DNA of 64,000 nt from Clostridia bacterium (GCA_024404145.1 JAKSQK010000001.1:1-64000); one strand, 5' to 3'. Positions 42,580 to 52,151 are shown, counted from the first letter of the stretch. Made by a program: numbers and translations. Notes: a model not told the origin generated them from the sequence alone.

Positions 42580-43263
42580 ATGATAGGTTTGATTAAAAGT
42601 CTTATTAGTTATATAAAGGCGCATAAAAGCATATTTTTCTTTTTGGGGTTTTTAATTATCGGCGGTTTTTATTTTATTTCAAAAACTCTTGTTTCAAATA
42701 TTCATCTTGTTCATTTTGCATTTGATGATAAAATTCCGTTTATTCCGATATTTATATTGCCCTACATAATTTGGTATCCTTATGTTCCGGGGCTTATGGC
42801 GCTCGTGTTTTTTAAGGACGAAAAGGCATTCAAAAAACAGGCAATAATATTTTTTTCGGGAGCAGTTTTTTGCTCACTTATTTTTCTTGTTTATCCAACC
42901 TACATTGATTTCAGACCCGATGTTTCGGGCAAAGGGATACTTTTATGGATTACAAGAATAATATACAAAAATGATATGCCACCGGTAAATGCCTTTCCGA
43001 GTTTGCATTGTTATGAGGCGCTTTCGGTTCATTTAACGGCTTTTACCGTAGGGCCATTCAAAAAGAAATTGCCGTTTAGAATTGCATCGGCTCTCTTAAT
43101 GGCAACAATTTGCGCTTCAACCGTTTTTGTAAAGCAACATTCTTTTGTTGATATTATCGGCGGTTGCGCTGTTGCTGTTTTGTTTTGTATAGTGGGAGAA
43201 TTTATTTTTAGGGGAAAGAAAAATGGGAAAAATCTTGAACGCAGAAAAGTACTTATCAAATGA
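42580..43263 (+). CDS. PAP2-superfamily membrane phosphatase
   Basis: A 227-residue protein with about six membrane helices and the PAP2 phosphatase motifs PSLHCYEA (motif 2 with the acid His) and KQHSFVDIIGG (motif 3, His-Asp), plus DFRPD upstream. Such enzymes dephosphorylate lipid phosphates such as undecaprenyl pyrophosphate or phosphatidate. The start follows the promoter at 42532: either ATG 42580, directly after AAAGGG, or TTG 42589, better spaced. It overlaps the next gene by 41 nt. Confidence 0.82.
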   Translation: MIGLIKSLISYIKAHKSIFFFLGFLIIGGFYFISKTLVSNIHLVHFAFDDKIPFIPIFILPYIIWYPYVPGLMALVFFKDEKAFKKQAIIFFSGAVFCSLIFLVYPTYIDFRPDVSGKGILLWITRIIYKNDMPPVNAFPSLHCYEALSVHLTAFTVGPFKKKLPFRIASALLMATICASTVFVKQHSFVDIIGGCAVAVLFCIVGEFIFRGKKNGKNLERRKVLIK

Positions 43264-44071
43264 TGTTTTGAATCTAAAAACATTTAACGGCGTTTTTTTC
43301 GCAGTTATGGGCTTTATGGTATTGCTTTGCATAGCAGTATGGCTTATTTTCAGAAACAAAAGTGAAAAGGCAAAAACGATTTTTATTACCGCTTTTTGTG
43401 CATTCAATGTTTTGGTATTCTTTGTTTATAAAATATTTTTATGCAATGATACATCATACCTTGAAGCAAACGGAAACGGGTTTAACTGGTTTAGCGAACT
43501 GCCTCTTCACCTTTGCAATATAAATATGTTTTTAGTTCCGATAGGAGCTATAACAAAAAAGCGCGGTATTTTGGGATTTGCATTTATAATGGCTCCGTTT
43601 GGCGCTATTATGGCGATGGTTGCGCCTTGCGCAGGGTTTAGCGGATATACTTTGCTTTTGCCGAGAATGTTAGGTTTTTACCTTACTCATGTTTTGGTTT
43701 TTGTAGGCGGAGTAAGTCTTGCAACGCTCAATATTTACCGTCCTAAATTTAAGGATTTGCCTCGTGTTTTCATAACGCTTGTTATCATCGGTATTCTCAT
43801 GACGGGGGTAAACTTGCTTATAAGGAAATATACATCTTGCGATTTTGCAAACTATTTCTTTACTATGGACCCCGACGGTGCGCCGATATTGGTACAGTGT
43901 TACAGTCTTGTGAAAATCCCGTTTGTTTATTTGCTTCCGGCAACTCCCATTCTATTAGTCTATATGGCGGTTATTTGTTCGGGATTCAAAATTGCGGATA
44001 AAATTTCAACAAAGAAGAATACTAAAATTGATGCCGAAGAGCAAACTAAGGAAACTGTTTCGGCAAAATAA
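43223..44071 (+). CDS. YwaF/TMEM164-like membrane protein
   Basis: A 282-residue membrane protein with about seven helices. The segment FSELPLHLCNINMFLVPIGA is typical of the YwaF family (TIGR02206), which is related to TMEM164. The bacterial function is not established. GGGGAAAG precedes the ATG. It overlaps the PAP2 gene by 41 nt, so the two are coexpressed and perhaps act together in lipid metabolism (inference). The C-terminal tail is short and charged. Confidence 0.78.
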   Translation: MGKILNAEKYLSNDVLNLKTFNGVFFAVMGFMVLLCIAVWLIFRNKSEKAKTIFITAFCAFNVLVFFVYKIFLCNDTSYLEANGNGFNWFSELPLHLCNINMFLVPIGAITKKRGILGFAFIMAPFGAIMAMVAPCAGFSGYTLLLPRMLGFYLTHVLVFVGGVSLATLNIYRPKFKDLPRVFITLVIIGILMTGVNLLIRKYTSCDFANYFFTMDPDGAPILVQCYSLVKIPFVYLLPATPILLVYMAVICSGFKIADKISTKKNTKIDAEEQTKETVSAK

Positions 44072-44092
44072 CGGTTATTAAGGGTGAATAAA

Positions 44093-44917
44093 ATGTCAGG
44101 TTGTAGTGGAAATTGCGAATCTTGCAGCAGCAACTGCGGTTCCAAAGAAAATGGAAGTTTAATTGAGCCGACCGGTGCTTTTAACAATATAAAACATATT
44201 ATCGCCGTTGTATCGGGTAAAGGCGGAGTCGGCAAGTCAATGGTAACATCAATGCTTGCCGTTCAAATGAGCCGAAAAGGATATAAAGTCGGCATTCTCG
44301 ATGCCGATATAACCGGCCCGTCTATCCCGAAAGCATTCGGTATTAAAGAAAAAGCATTGCAAAATGAACTCGGAATTCTTCCCGCCGAAACAAAGACGGG
44401 TATTAAGGTTATTTCGGTAAATATGATGCTCGAAACTCCCGATTCTCCTGTTATTTGGAGAGGCCCTGTTATTGCAGGTCTTGTAAAGCAGTTTTGGCAG
44501 GAGGTCGTTTGGGGAGACCTTGACTATCTGTTTATAGACTGTCCTCCCGGAACCGGCGATGTTCCGCTTACTGTTTTTCAGATTATTCCGCTTGACGGTA
44601 CCGTTGTTGTTACTTCACCGCAAGACCTTGTTTCAATGATAGTAAAAAAGGCGCTTAATATGGCAAATATGATGAATATTCCCGTTTTGGGACTTATTGA
44701 GAATATGAGTTATGTTAAATGTCCCGACTGCGGAAAAGAGTTTTCCGTTTTCGGCGGCGGCAGCGATGCTATATCAAAGGAATCCGGCATTCCGATACTC
44801 GCAAAAATGCCCATAGATACCGAACTCGCAAAGCAGGTTGATATGGGAGTAATTGAACTTTTCGAGGGCGATTATCTCGAAGAAGCAGCAGCAAGGATTG
44901 AAAATTCAGAGAAATGA
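44093..44917 (+). CDS. Mrp/NBP35-family Fe-S carrier ATPase
   Basis: A P-loop ATPase that carries or assembles Fe-S clusters. The 274-residue protein has an N-terminal cysteine cluster (MSGCSGNCESCSSNCG) as in NBP35-type members, a deviant Walker A with two lysines (SGKGGVGKSMV, near residue 45) and a CPDCGKEF motif that binds the bridging cluster in the dimer. The ATG at 44093 follows AAGGGTGA; the GTG three codons earlier is less likely. Overlaps trmB by 4 nt (ATGA). Confidence 0.93.
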   Translation: MSGCSGNCESCSSNCGSKENGSLIEPTGAFNNIKHIIAVVSGKGGVGKSMVTSMLAVQMSRKGYKVGILDADITGPSIPKAFGIKEKALQNELGILPAETKTGIKVISVNMMLETPDSPVIWRGPVIAGLVKQFWQEVVWGDLDYLFIDCPPGTGDVPLTVFQIIPLDGTVVVTSPQDLVSMIVKKALNMANMMNIPVLGLIENMSYVKCPDCGKEFSVFGGGSDAISKESGIPILAKMPIDTELAKQVDMGVIELFEGDYLEEAAARIENSEK

Positions 44918-45603
44918 GAATGCGAAAGAAAAAGCACCTTGAAGACAGACTTAAAGGTGTAGAAAAATATCTTTTTTCAAGTCAAATCGAGGACCGAAAT
45001 TTTAATACTGCCGTAAACGAAAAGGAATATATTGATTTTAATTCCTGGTTCGGCACCGAAAAACCGCTTTATTTGGAAATCGGTTGCGGAAAAGGCAGAT
45101 TTGCCGTAACCTATGCAAAAACCCATCCCGATATAAATCTTATTGCGGTCGAAAAAGAGGCAAATGTTATTGTTTCGGCTTGTGAACTTGCGGAAAATGA
45201 AAATGTAGAAAATGTAAGATTTTTGAAAATTTCCGCCGAGTATCTCGAAAAGTATATAAAGCCGGACAGCATCAGCGGAATTTTCCTTAACTTTTCCTGT
45301 CCGTTCCCGAAAAAGAGGTATGCTTCGCATAGACTTACGAGTGAAAACTTCTTGAAAATATATAAGCGCATTATGAAAAAAGGCGCCGAAATTCATCAAA
45401 AGACCGATAATATGGGATTTTTCGAATTTTCGATAGAGCAGTTTTCATATTGCGGATTTGCCCTTAAAAATGTTTCGCTTGATGTTCATAAAACCGATTT
45501 TGAGGAATCTGACGAAAATATAATAACCGAATATGAAAATCGGTTTATGAATCTCGGACAGCCGATTTACAGACTTGAAGCATACATAAAACAATATAGT
45601 TAA
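44914..45603 (+). CDS. trmB: tRNA (guanine-N7) methyltransferase TrmB, variant motif
   Basis: Makes m7G46 in tRNA with S-adenosylmethionine. The 229-residue protein has the SAM site LEIGCGKGRFAVTYA and the usual late motif HQKTDNMGFFEFS with HKTDFE. The central signature, normally NFSDPWPKKRH, reads NFSCPFPKKRY here (residues 126-136): the Asp is Cys129 and the Trp is Phe131. The aspartate is strongly conserved in the family, so activity or specificity may differ. Cotranslated with the Mrp-type gene. Confidence 0.9.
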   Translation: MRMRKKKHLEDRLKGVEKYLFSSQIEDRNFNTAVNEKEYIDFNSWFGTEKPLYLEIGCGKGRFAVTYAKTHPDINLIAVEKEANVIVSACELAENENVENVRFLKISAEYLEKYIKPDSISGIFLNFSCPFPKKRYASHRLTSENFLKIYKRIMKKGAEIHQKTDNMGFFEFSIEQFSYCGFALKNVSLDVHKTDFEESDENIITEYENRFMNLGQPIYRLEAYIKQYS

Positions 45604-45642
45604 AGCGTACCGCATAAAAGATTTACGGTACGCTTTAATTTT
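45602..45642 (+). terminator. Terminator after trmB
   Basis: AAAGCGTACCG and CGGTACGCTTT form an 11-bp stem with T residues after it. Confidence 0.85.
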
Positions 45643-45672
45643 GCCCCTAAACGCATATTCGAGGGCGTGATT

Positions 45673-46374
45673 TTATTTTGAAAAACCGAAAGCCGAAACG
45701 GGCGATATATCTTTTCCGTTTTTAGTACATTCAATATGAATATGGCTTTCGTCCATACATTCGCAGGGTGGATTTTTTGATGTTCCTATCAAAATGCCTA
45801 CACCGATTTTCTCTCCTTTTGTAACGCAAACGCTTCCGAGACCGCAGTATTTTGCGACAAGACCGTTGCCGTGGTTTATCGTTACCGTTTTTCCGAAATC
45901 GGAGCTGTCTTCAACGCTTGTTACCGTGCCGTTTGAAGCCGAAACAATTTTTGAATTATCCTCGCAGGAAATATCAATGCCCTTATGCATTCTTAAATCG
46001 CCGTAGGTATTATCGTATTGAAGGGTTTTATCGCTGTATCCTTTAATAATATTTCCTTTAATCGGCATTACAAATGTTTGTTTTTTCGTAACCTTTGCCT
46101 TATACGGAACTTTGCTTACCGTATTTTCGGTAATCTTGGTTTTCTCCTTTTCGCTCGTATCGGCATCGCTAACGGTCTTTTCTTCTATTTTATTATATGA
46201 TGATTCCCCCGAAGAAAATACATTCGATTTTTCCGAATTTTCGTTAAGGTTGCCTTTTTTTGCACCGTTATTTGCAACGGCAAGATAACCGACAATGCCT
46301 ATCGTTATTGCGCAAACGGCGATAATAATGTAAATGCCGTTGCCGTTTTTCTTTTTATCCGATTCATATTTCAT
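45673..46374 (-). CDS. M23 peptidase, SpoIIQ-like
   Basis: A 233-residue protein with one N-terminal membrane helix (IYIIIAVCAITIGIVGYLAV), a Ser/Glu-rich spacer and a C-terminal LytM/M23 peptidase domain. All zinc and catalytic residues are present: MHKGIDIS (His, Asp) and HIHIE (HxH). The topology and size match SpoIIQ, which pairs with SpoIIIAH across the forespore space; in Clostridia SpoIIQ keeps an active LytM site. A general endopeptidase is the alternative. Confidence 0.82.
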   Translation of the reverse strand: MKYESDKKKNGNGIYIIIAVCAITIGIVGYLAVANNGAKKGNLNENSEKSNVFSSGESSYNKIEEKTVSDADTSEKEKTKITENTVSKVPYKAKVTKKQTFVMPIKGNIIKGYSDKTLQYDNTYGDLRMHKGIDISCEDNSKIVSASNGTVTSVEDSSDFGKTVTINHGNGLVAKYCGLGSVCVTKGEKIGVGILIGTSKNPPCECMDESHIHIECTKNGKDISPVSAFGFSK

Positions 46375-46656
46375 GGTTTTATACCCCTTTGGTTTTTATT
46401 TCTATGTTATTATTGACTCTTTTTGTTTACAATATACTTAAAATTTGTTTATAAAAAATTCATATTGCCGAAACATTTATCTTTTATCATAAAATAGGCG
46501 AAAGAGGAAAGCCGCAATTTCTTTTTCGATTTTTCATTTTTGAAAAATTCTCCTCAAACCCCTAAAATTGAAAACCGACCGTTCTGTAAAAAGACGGTCG
46601 GTTTTCTTTTGTTGAAATATTGCTCTAAATATGTTATTTTAATTTTGGTGATATAT
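46375..46656. other. Intergenic region between M23 peptidase and histidine phosphatase
   Basis: A divergent A+T-rich gap of 282 nt. It contains a GAATTTTTC/GAAAAATTC-type small hairpin near 46530 and a strong terminator-like hairpin at 46570-46610, but no recognisable gene. A TTGAAA at 46612-46617 may be the -35 of the phosphatase promoter. Confidence 0.6.
46570..46610 (+). terminator. Terminator-like hairpin without an upstream gene
   Basis: AAAACCGACCGTT and AGACGGTCGGTTTT pair around TGTAAAA, followed by CTTTT. There is no plus-strand gene directly upstream, so it may be the remnant of a lost transcription unit or serve a small RNA. Confidence 0.6.
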
Positions 46657-47382
46657 TTGAAGATTATATTTGTAAGGCACGGCGACCCCGATTACGAAAA
46701 TGATTCTTTAACCGAAAAGGGGAAAAGAGAAGCCGAAATACTTAAAAACAGAATGGCAAAAATTAAAATCGACGAAATTTACTGTTCTCCTATGGGAAGG
46801 GCAATAAGAACTGCCGAGCCAACGCTTGAATTATTAAACCGAGAAGCCGAGATTTTGCCTTGGCTTAAAGAGTTTCACGGAGTTTTGGCAGACCCGCTGT
46901 TAAAAAGAGATGTTAAACTCTGGGATATTTTGCCGTCGGTATGGACAAATACGGAAAATGCTTTTGATAAGGATAAATGGATAAAAACTCCTCTTGCCGA
47001 AAATTCGAGCGCTTCATATATGTATAATGATGTTATAAAAAAACTCGATGAATTTTTATCTTGCCATGGCTATAAAAGAAACGGTAATTTATATGATGCC
47101 GAAAATCCAAACGATGATACCATTGTTTTCTTTTGTCATTTCGGGATAACCGCTGTTATGCTATCGCATCTGCTCGGAGTATCGCCGCTTGTTATGATGC
47201 AAAATTTTGTTGCCTTTCCGTCAAGTCTTACGGTAATTCAAACCGAGGAGAGAGAAAACGGCAAAGCAATATTCCGATGCAGGGCATTAGGCGACCTTTC
47301 CCATCTTTACGAAGCAGGTGAGAAACCGTCGTATTCGGGATCTTACTGTGAACTGTTTACAAACGAAAACGAAAGACATTGA
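46657..47382 (+). CDS. Histidine phosphatase family protein (tandem copy 1)
   Basis: A 241-residue phosphoglycerate-mutase-like phosphatase. Motif VRHGDPDYENDS carries the catalytic His, YCSPMGRA the phosphate-binding Arg, and FFCHFG the second His. The start is TTG at 46657 after GGTGAT; the frame runs further upstream but through a terminator hairpin, so the longer start is rejected. The substrate is unknown. It is followed by a paralogue sharing the segment DPDYENDSLTEKG. Confidence 0.85.
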   Translation: MKIIFVRHGDPDYENDSLTEKGKREAEILKNRMAKIKIDEIYCSPMGRAIRTAEPTLELLNREAEILPWLKEFHGVLADPLLKRDVKLWDILPSVWTNTENAFDKDKWIKTPLAENSSASYMYNDVIKKLDEFLSCHGYKRNGNLYDAENPNDDTIVFFCHFGITAVMLSHLLGVSPLVMMQNFVAFPSSLTVIQTEERENGKAIFRCRALGDLSHLYEAGEKPSYSGSYCELFTNENERH

Positions 47383-47406
47383 TAATTATTTTACTACGGT
47401 GATTTT

Positions 47407-48132
47407 ATGAACATTATTTTTATTAGACATGCAGACCCCGATTACGAAAACGATTCTTTAACCGAAAAGGGAATAAAAGAAGCCGAACTCTTAAGGGAAC
47501 GGATAAAAAAAATGGATGCCGATGAATACTATTGTTCACCGCTTGGCAGAGCAAAAAAGACCTGCGAAACGGCAATGGAGTTTACCGGTAAAAAAGCGGT
47601 TATTCTCGACTGGCTCAGAGAATTTCCCGGCGAAATTGTCGACCCTGTTACCGGAAAAAACAGAATCCCTTGGGATTTGATGCCGTCATATTGGACAAAT
47701 TTTAATGACCTTTACGATAAGGAAAAATGGATAAATACTCCGATTATGAAAAGTGGCAGCGCCCATACGCTTTATAGGGATGTTTGCCGAAAGTTTGATG
47801 AATTCTTGGCGCTTCACGGATATGAGCGCAACAATAATGTTTATAAAGCCGTAACCCCGAATAAAGATACAATAGTTTTATTTTGCCATTTTGGTATAGA
47901 ATGTGTACTTCTTTCGCATATTTTGGGCATATCACCGCTTGTTTTATGGCAGAGTTTTATTGCCCTTCCTACAAGCATAACGGTTATAAAAACTGAGGAA
48001 AGAGAAGAAGGAATTGCCTATTTCAGGTGCCGAGCATTCGGCGATACGGCTCACCTTTACAAAGAAAACACTACCCCTTCGGAGTCAGGAGCATTTTGCG
48101 AAGTTTTTAAGGATAAGGATGATAGGGATTGA
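47407..48132 (+). CDS. Histidine phosphatase family protein (tandem copy 2)
   Basis: A 241-residue paralogue of the preceding gene and of the same length. Its first motif is IRHADPDYENDS, with RHA instead of RHG; YCSPLGRA and LFCHFG are intact. The pair arose by tandem duplication. It overlaps the next gene by 4 nt (its TGA lies inside that TTGA start). Confidence 0.85.
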   Translation: MNIIFIRHADPDYENDSLTEKGIKEAELLRERIKKMDADEYYCSPLGRAKKTCETAMEFTGKKAVILDWLREFPGEIVDPVTGKNRIPWDLMPSYWTNFNDLYDKEKWINTPIMKSGSAHTLYRDVCRKFDEFLALHGYERNNNVYKAVTPNKDTIVLFCHFGIECVLLSHILGISPLVLWQSFIALPTSITVIKTEEREEGIAYFRCRAFGDTAHLYKENTTPSESGAFCEVFKDKDDRD

Positions 48133-49373
48133 GAGATATTATTGATGTTGCGATAGTAGGCGGCGGCGCATCCGGTTTATGCTCGGCAGTTTCGATTAAA
48201 AGCAGAGACAGGTCTGTCGGCGTTACGGTTTTTGAACAGCTTAACCGAGTTGGGAAAAAACTTATAACAACGGGGAACGGCAGATGCAATATAACCAACC
48301 GAATTATTGATAAAAGCAGATATCATAGCTTAAATCCCGATTTTTTTGAGTTTGCGCTTAACCGATATGATAATCTTTATACCGAAAACTTTTTTGCCGA
48401 TATGGGCATTGTTTTTACCTTTGAAGAAGATAAGGCATATCCTTATTCACTTCAAGCATCATCGGTAGTAGATGCGCTTAGGTTTTCCTGCGATGAGATG
48501 GGAGTTAAAACACTTACCGAAACAAAGGTTACTAATATAAGAAAAGAAAATGATGTTTTTGTAATTTCGGCAAACGGCGAAGACTATTCGGCAAGAACGG
48601 TTATAGTTGCCGGCGGACTTCTTTCGGGCGGCGAAAAGCTCGGAAGCAATGCAAGTGCTTTCAATATTCTTAAAGCAAACGGCTATAAAACGGTTGCTTT
48701 GACTCCTGCTATTGTTCAGGTTAAAACAGAAAATACGCTTACAAAAAGCTTAAAGGGCATAAAGGTTAATGCTATGGCAAAACTTATGCTCAACGGTAGG
48801 GAAATAAATGCCGAAGAGGGCGAAGTTCTTTTTTGCGATTACGGTCTTTCGGGTCCGCCGATTTTGCAAATTTCACGGGAAATTTCAAGGCAAAAGGGAG
48901 ATTTTTCAATTTTTCTTGACCTTATGCCGGAGTATTCTTTCGATAAACTATGCGATTTGTTAAACTACCGTGTTTCGGTTTTAAGACAGCGAAAAGCCGA
49001 AGAATTTTTTACGGGAATGTTAAATAAAAGGGTGGGACAAGCCGTAATAAAACTCAGTGGTATTCCACTTGCGTATGATGTTTCAGCGCTTAGAACCGCC
49101 GATATAAAAAGACTATGCTCAATTATAAAAAACCTAAGTTTCAAGGTGATTTCGGCAGTCGGATTTGATAATTCTCAGGTTACGGCCGGAGGCATTGATA
49201 CGGCAGAGTTTGATGATAAAACAATGATGTCGAAGCGGGAAAAGGGACTTTTCTGCGTCGGTGAAATTTTAGATGTTGACGGCGATTGCGGAGGTTTTAA
49301 TCTTCAATGGGCGTGGTCAAGCGCCTTTGCCGCAACCGACGGAGTTTTTAATTACTTAGAGGAAATTCTATGA
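48129..49373 (+). CDS. NAD(P)/FAD-dependent oxidoreductase (HI0933/YhiN-like)
   Basis: A 414-residue flavoprotein with the N-terminal dinucleotide motif VAIVGGGASGLCSAV, then TGNGRCNITN, which is diagnostic of the HI0933 family, and ends QWAWSSAFAATDGV, closing the FAD site. The reaction is unknown. The start is TTG, overlapping the phosphatase stop. It overlaps the next FAD protein by 4 nt, suggesting a functional pair. Confidence 0.9.
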   Translation: MRDIIDVAIVGGGASGLCSAVSIKSRDRSVGVTVFEQLNRVGKKLITTGNGRCNITNRIIDKSRYHSLNPDFFEFALNRYDNLYTENFFADMGIVFTFEEDKAYPYSLQASSVVDALRFSCDEMGVKTLTETKVTNIRKENDVFVISANGEDYSARTVIVAGGLLSGGEKLGSNASAFNILKANGYKTVALTPAIVQVKTENTLTKSLKGIKVNAMAKLMLNGREINAEEGEVLFCDYGLSGPPILQISREISRQKGDFSIFLDLMPEYSFDKLCDLLNYRVSVLRQRKAEEFFTGMLNKRVGQAVIKLSGIPLAYDVSALRTADIKRLCSIIKNLSFKVISAVGFDNSQVTAGGIDTAEFDDKTMMSKREKGLFCVGEILDVDGDCGGFNLQWAWSSAFAATDGVFNYLEEIL

Positions 49374-50938
49374 TAATAGTAAAAGATGTAAATCTGCCGC
49401 TTGATACCGATTTTTCATCTTTGTTGCCGATTATGGCAAAGGAACTTAAAACCGAAATATCGAATATTAAATCGGCAAAACTTTACAGAAAAAGCGTTGA
49501 TGCAAGGCATAAAAATAATGTCTGTTTTTGCTGTTCAATTCTTGTTGAAGCAAAATCGGAAGGAAAACTTCTTAAAAACTGCAAAAAAGCAAGTTTTTTC
49601 AGGCAAGAGCCGTATATTTGGCAAAAATGCGAAACCATTCCCGACAAAAGACCCGTTATTATAGGTTTCGGGCCCGCCGGAATGTTTGCAGGTCTTGTAC
49701 TCGCAAGAGCAGGATTAAAACCGATAATTTTCGAGCGGGGATATGATGTTGACAGGCGCCAAAAAGATGTTTCGGATTTTTTCGGCGGCAAAAAACTGAA
49801 TCCCGAGTCTAATATTCAGTTTGGCGAGGGCGGAGCCGGAACATTTTCCGATGGCAAATTAAATACGGGAATAAAAGACCCCCGAATAAGAGAAGTTCTC
49901 AAAACCTTCGTAAGTTTCGGCGCGAAAGAGAATGTCTTAACCGATTCAAAACCGCATATCGGCACGGATATATTAAGGGTTGTTGTCAAGAACATAAGAA
50001 ATGAAATTATAGATTTGGGCGGCGATATTTACTTTGCCAAAAAACTTGACGGTATTTTTTCCGAAAACGGCAGATTATCCGCTATATCGGTAAACAAAGA
50101 GAAGATAGAATGCGAACGGCTTATTCTTTGTATAGGCCATTCGGCAAGAGATACCTTCGAAATGCTTAAAGACAGCAAAATCGAAATGGAGCAAAAACCG
50201 TTTGCCGTAGGCGTTAGGATAGAGCATTTGCAAAAGGATATAAACAAAGCGCTTTACGGAGATTTTTACGAAAACGAAAATCTTGATTCCGCTTCATATA
50301 AAATGGCGACTCATCTTCAAAACGGCAGGGGAGTTTATACATTTTGTATGTGTCCCGGTGGAGAGGTTGTAAATGCTTCAAGCGAGGAAAAAATGATAGC
50401 CGTTAACGGAATGAGCGAAAACGCAAGAAACAAAGAAAACGCAAACAGCGCCCTGCTTGTCAGCGTTTATACGAGCGATTTCGGAAGTGATGACTGCCTT
50501 GCCGGTTGCCGTCTTCAACGGGAAATCGAAAACAAAGCATATTCGCTGGGCGGCGGTAAGGTTCCCATAACAACGGTAGGTCATTTTGTTTTCGGAAAAG
50601 AAGCAAAAATAGGAAAGGTTAAACCTTCGGTTAAACCCGAGTGGATTTTTGCCGAACTTGAAGATATTTTCCCTTCTTTCGTTACCGATTCTCTTAAAAA
50701 AGCAATAACCGAATTTGATAAAAAGATAAAAGGTTTTTCCTCTTTTGATGCCGTAATAACCGCTCCGGAAACCCGAAGCTCATCTCCGATAAGGATATTA
50801 AGGAATGAAAAGGGCGAAAGTTTGTCGCTAACGGGATTTTTCCCCTGCGGAGAGGGTGCGGGATATGCCGGCGGAATAACCTCTGCCGCAGTAGACGGTA
50901 TGAAAGCTGCCGAAAATCTTATAAGAAGTTATATGTAA
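49370..50938 (+). CDS. FAD-dependent dehydrogenase (COG2509 type)
   Basis: A 522-residue flavoprotein. After an N-terminal domain of about 95 residues comes IIGFGPAGMFAGLVLARAG (FAD/NAD site). QFGEGGAGTFSDGKLNTG follows, a COG2509 hallmark, and the end is GEGAGYAGGITSAAVDG, closing the FAD site. The biochemical role is not known. Cotranslated with the HI0933-like gene by overlap. Confidence 0.88.
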   Translation: MIIVKDVNLPLDTDFSSLLPIMAKELKTEISNIKSAKLYRKSVDARHKNNVCFCCSILVEAKSEGKLLKNCKKASFFRQEPYIWQKCETIPDKRPVIIGFGPAGMFAGLVLARAGLKPIIFERGYDVDRRQKDVSDFFGGKKLNPESNIQFGEGGAGTFSDGKLNTGIKDPRIREVLKTFVSFGAKENVLTDSKPHIGTDILRVVVKNIRNEIIDLGGDIYFAKKLDGIFSENGRLSAISVNKEKIECERLILCIGHSARDTFEMLKDSKIEMEQKPFAVGVRIEHLQKDINKALYGDFYENENLDSASYKMATHLQNGRGVYTFCMCPGGEVVNASSEEKMIAVNGMSENARNKENANSALLVSVYTSDFGSDDCLAGCRLQREIENKAYSLGGGKVPITTVGHFVFGKEAKIGKVKPSVKPEWIFAELEDIFPSFVTDSLKKAITEFDKKIKGFSSFDAVITAPETRSSSPIRILRNEKGESLSLTGFFPCGEGAGYAGGITSAAVDGMKAAENLIRSYM

Positions 50939-51035
50939 ATTTTGATAAACATTACCAAATTTGTTTTCTTTTGCCCCGTTTATATGCCAATATTGACAAA
51001 AATGCAAAAATTGTTAAATAATAAACAAATTTAAC

Positions 51036-51064
51036 TTGAAAAATGGAATTAAATGGGGTAAAAT
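51036..51064 (+). promoter_or_regulatory. Promoter of gap
   Basis: TTGAAA (51036-51041) and TAAAAT (51059-51064), 17-bp spacer. A second TTGACA at 50993-50998 lacks a clear -10 partner. Confidence 0.65.
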
Positions 51065-51097
51065 AATATAGTAAAAATTTTTTGGAGGTAATTTTCC

Positions 51098-52129
51098 ATG
51101 GTTAAAGTTGCAATTAACGGATTCGGCCGTATCGGTCGTCTCGCATTCCGTCAGATGTTTGGTGCTGAGGGTTACGATGTAGTAGCCATCAACGATCTTA
51201 CTAAGCCATCTATGCTTGCAAATCTTTTGAAGTATGATACAGCTCAGGGCGGCTACTGCGGTTTTATCGGTGAAGATAAGCATACCGTAACTGCCGACGA
51301 TGAAGCAGGTACAATTACCGTTGACGGTAAGACTCTTAAGATTTATGCCGAAAAGGACGCTAAGGACCTTCCTTGGGGCGAAATCGGCGTAGATGTTGTT
51401 CTTGAATGCACAGGTTTCTACTGCTCAAAAGAAAAATCTCAGGCACATATCGATGCAGGTGCTAAAAAGGTTGTTATTTCCGCTCCTGCCGGTAACGACC
51501 TTCCCACTATCGTTTTCAGCGTTAACGAAAATACTCTTACAAAAGAAGATAAGATTATTTCTGCCGCTTCTTGCACAACTAACTGCTTGGCTCCTATGGC
51601 TAAGGCACTTAACGATTATGCTCCTATCCAGAGCGGTATCATGAGCACTATCCATGCTTATACCGGCGACCAGATGATTCTTGACGGTCCTCACAGAAAG
51701 GGAGACCTTCGCCGTGCCCGTGCAGGTGCTGCAAACATCGTTCCTAACTCTACCGGCGCTGCAAAGGCAATCGGTCTTGTAATTCCCGAACTCAACGGAA
51801 AACTTATCGGTTCTGCTCAGCGTGTTCCGGTTCCGACCGGTTCTACAACAATCCTTACCGCTGTTGTTAAGGGCGCAGATGTAACTAAGGAAGGCATCAA
51901 TGCTGCTATGAAGGCCGCTTCTTCTGCTTCTTTCGGTTATAATGAAGACCAAATCGTATCAAGCGATGTTATCGGTATGAGATACGGTTCTCTCTTCGAT
52001 GCAACCCAGACAATGGTTTCTAAGGTTGCTGATGACCTTTATGAAGTTCAGGTTGTTTCTTGGTATGATAACGAGAACAGCTATACTTCACAGATGGTTC
52101 GCACAATTAAATATTTCGCTGAAATCTAA
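51098..52129 (+). CDS. gap: Glyceraldehyde-3-phosphate dehydrogenase
   Basis: The glycolytic enzyme that oxidises glyceraldehyde-3-phosphate with NAD+ and phosphate. In this 343-residue protein the Rossmann start is [17 protein letters not shown] and the catalytic cysteine is in [15 protein letters not shown]. Codon use is biased (CGT, CTT, GCT) compared with neighbours, as for highly expressed genes. TGGAGG precedes the ATG. Own promoter and a strong terminator. Confidence 0.98.
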   Translation: MVKVAINGFGRIGRLAFRQMFGAEGYDVVAINDLTKPSMLANLLKYDTAQGGYCGFIGEDKHTVTADDEAGTITVDGKTLKIYAEKDAKDLPWGEIGVDVVLECTGFYCSKEKSQAHIDAGAKKVVISAPAGNDLPTIVFSVNENTLTKEDKIISAASCTTNCLAPMAKALNDYAPIQSGIMSTIHAYTGDQMILDGPHRKGDLRRARAGAANIVPNSTGAAKAIGLVIPELNGKLIGSAQRVPVPTGSTTILTAVVKGADVTKEGINAAMKAASSASFGYNEDQIVSSDVIGMRYGSLFDATQTMVSKVADDLYEVQVVSWYDNENSYTSQMVRTIKYFAEI

Positions 52130-52151
52130 TTTAGTTTTCAACAAAATTTAT

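Noticed and set aside
46540..46656. N-terminal extension of the first histidine phosphatase
   Set aside because: It would read through a terminator hairpin (46570-46610), and the family start motif IIFVRHG begins right after the TTG at 46657.
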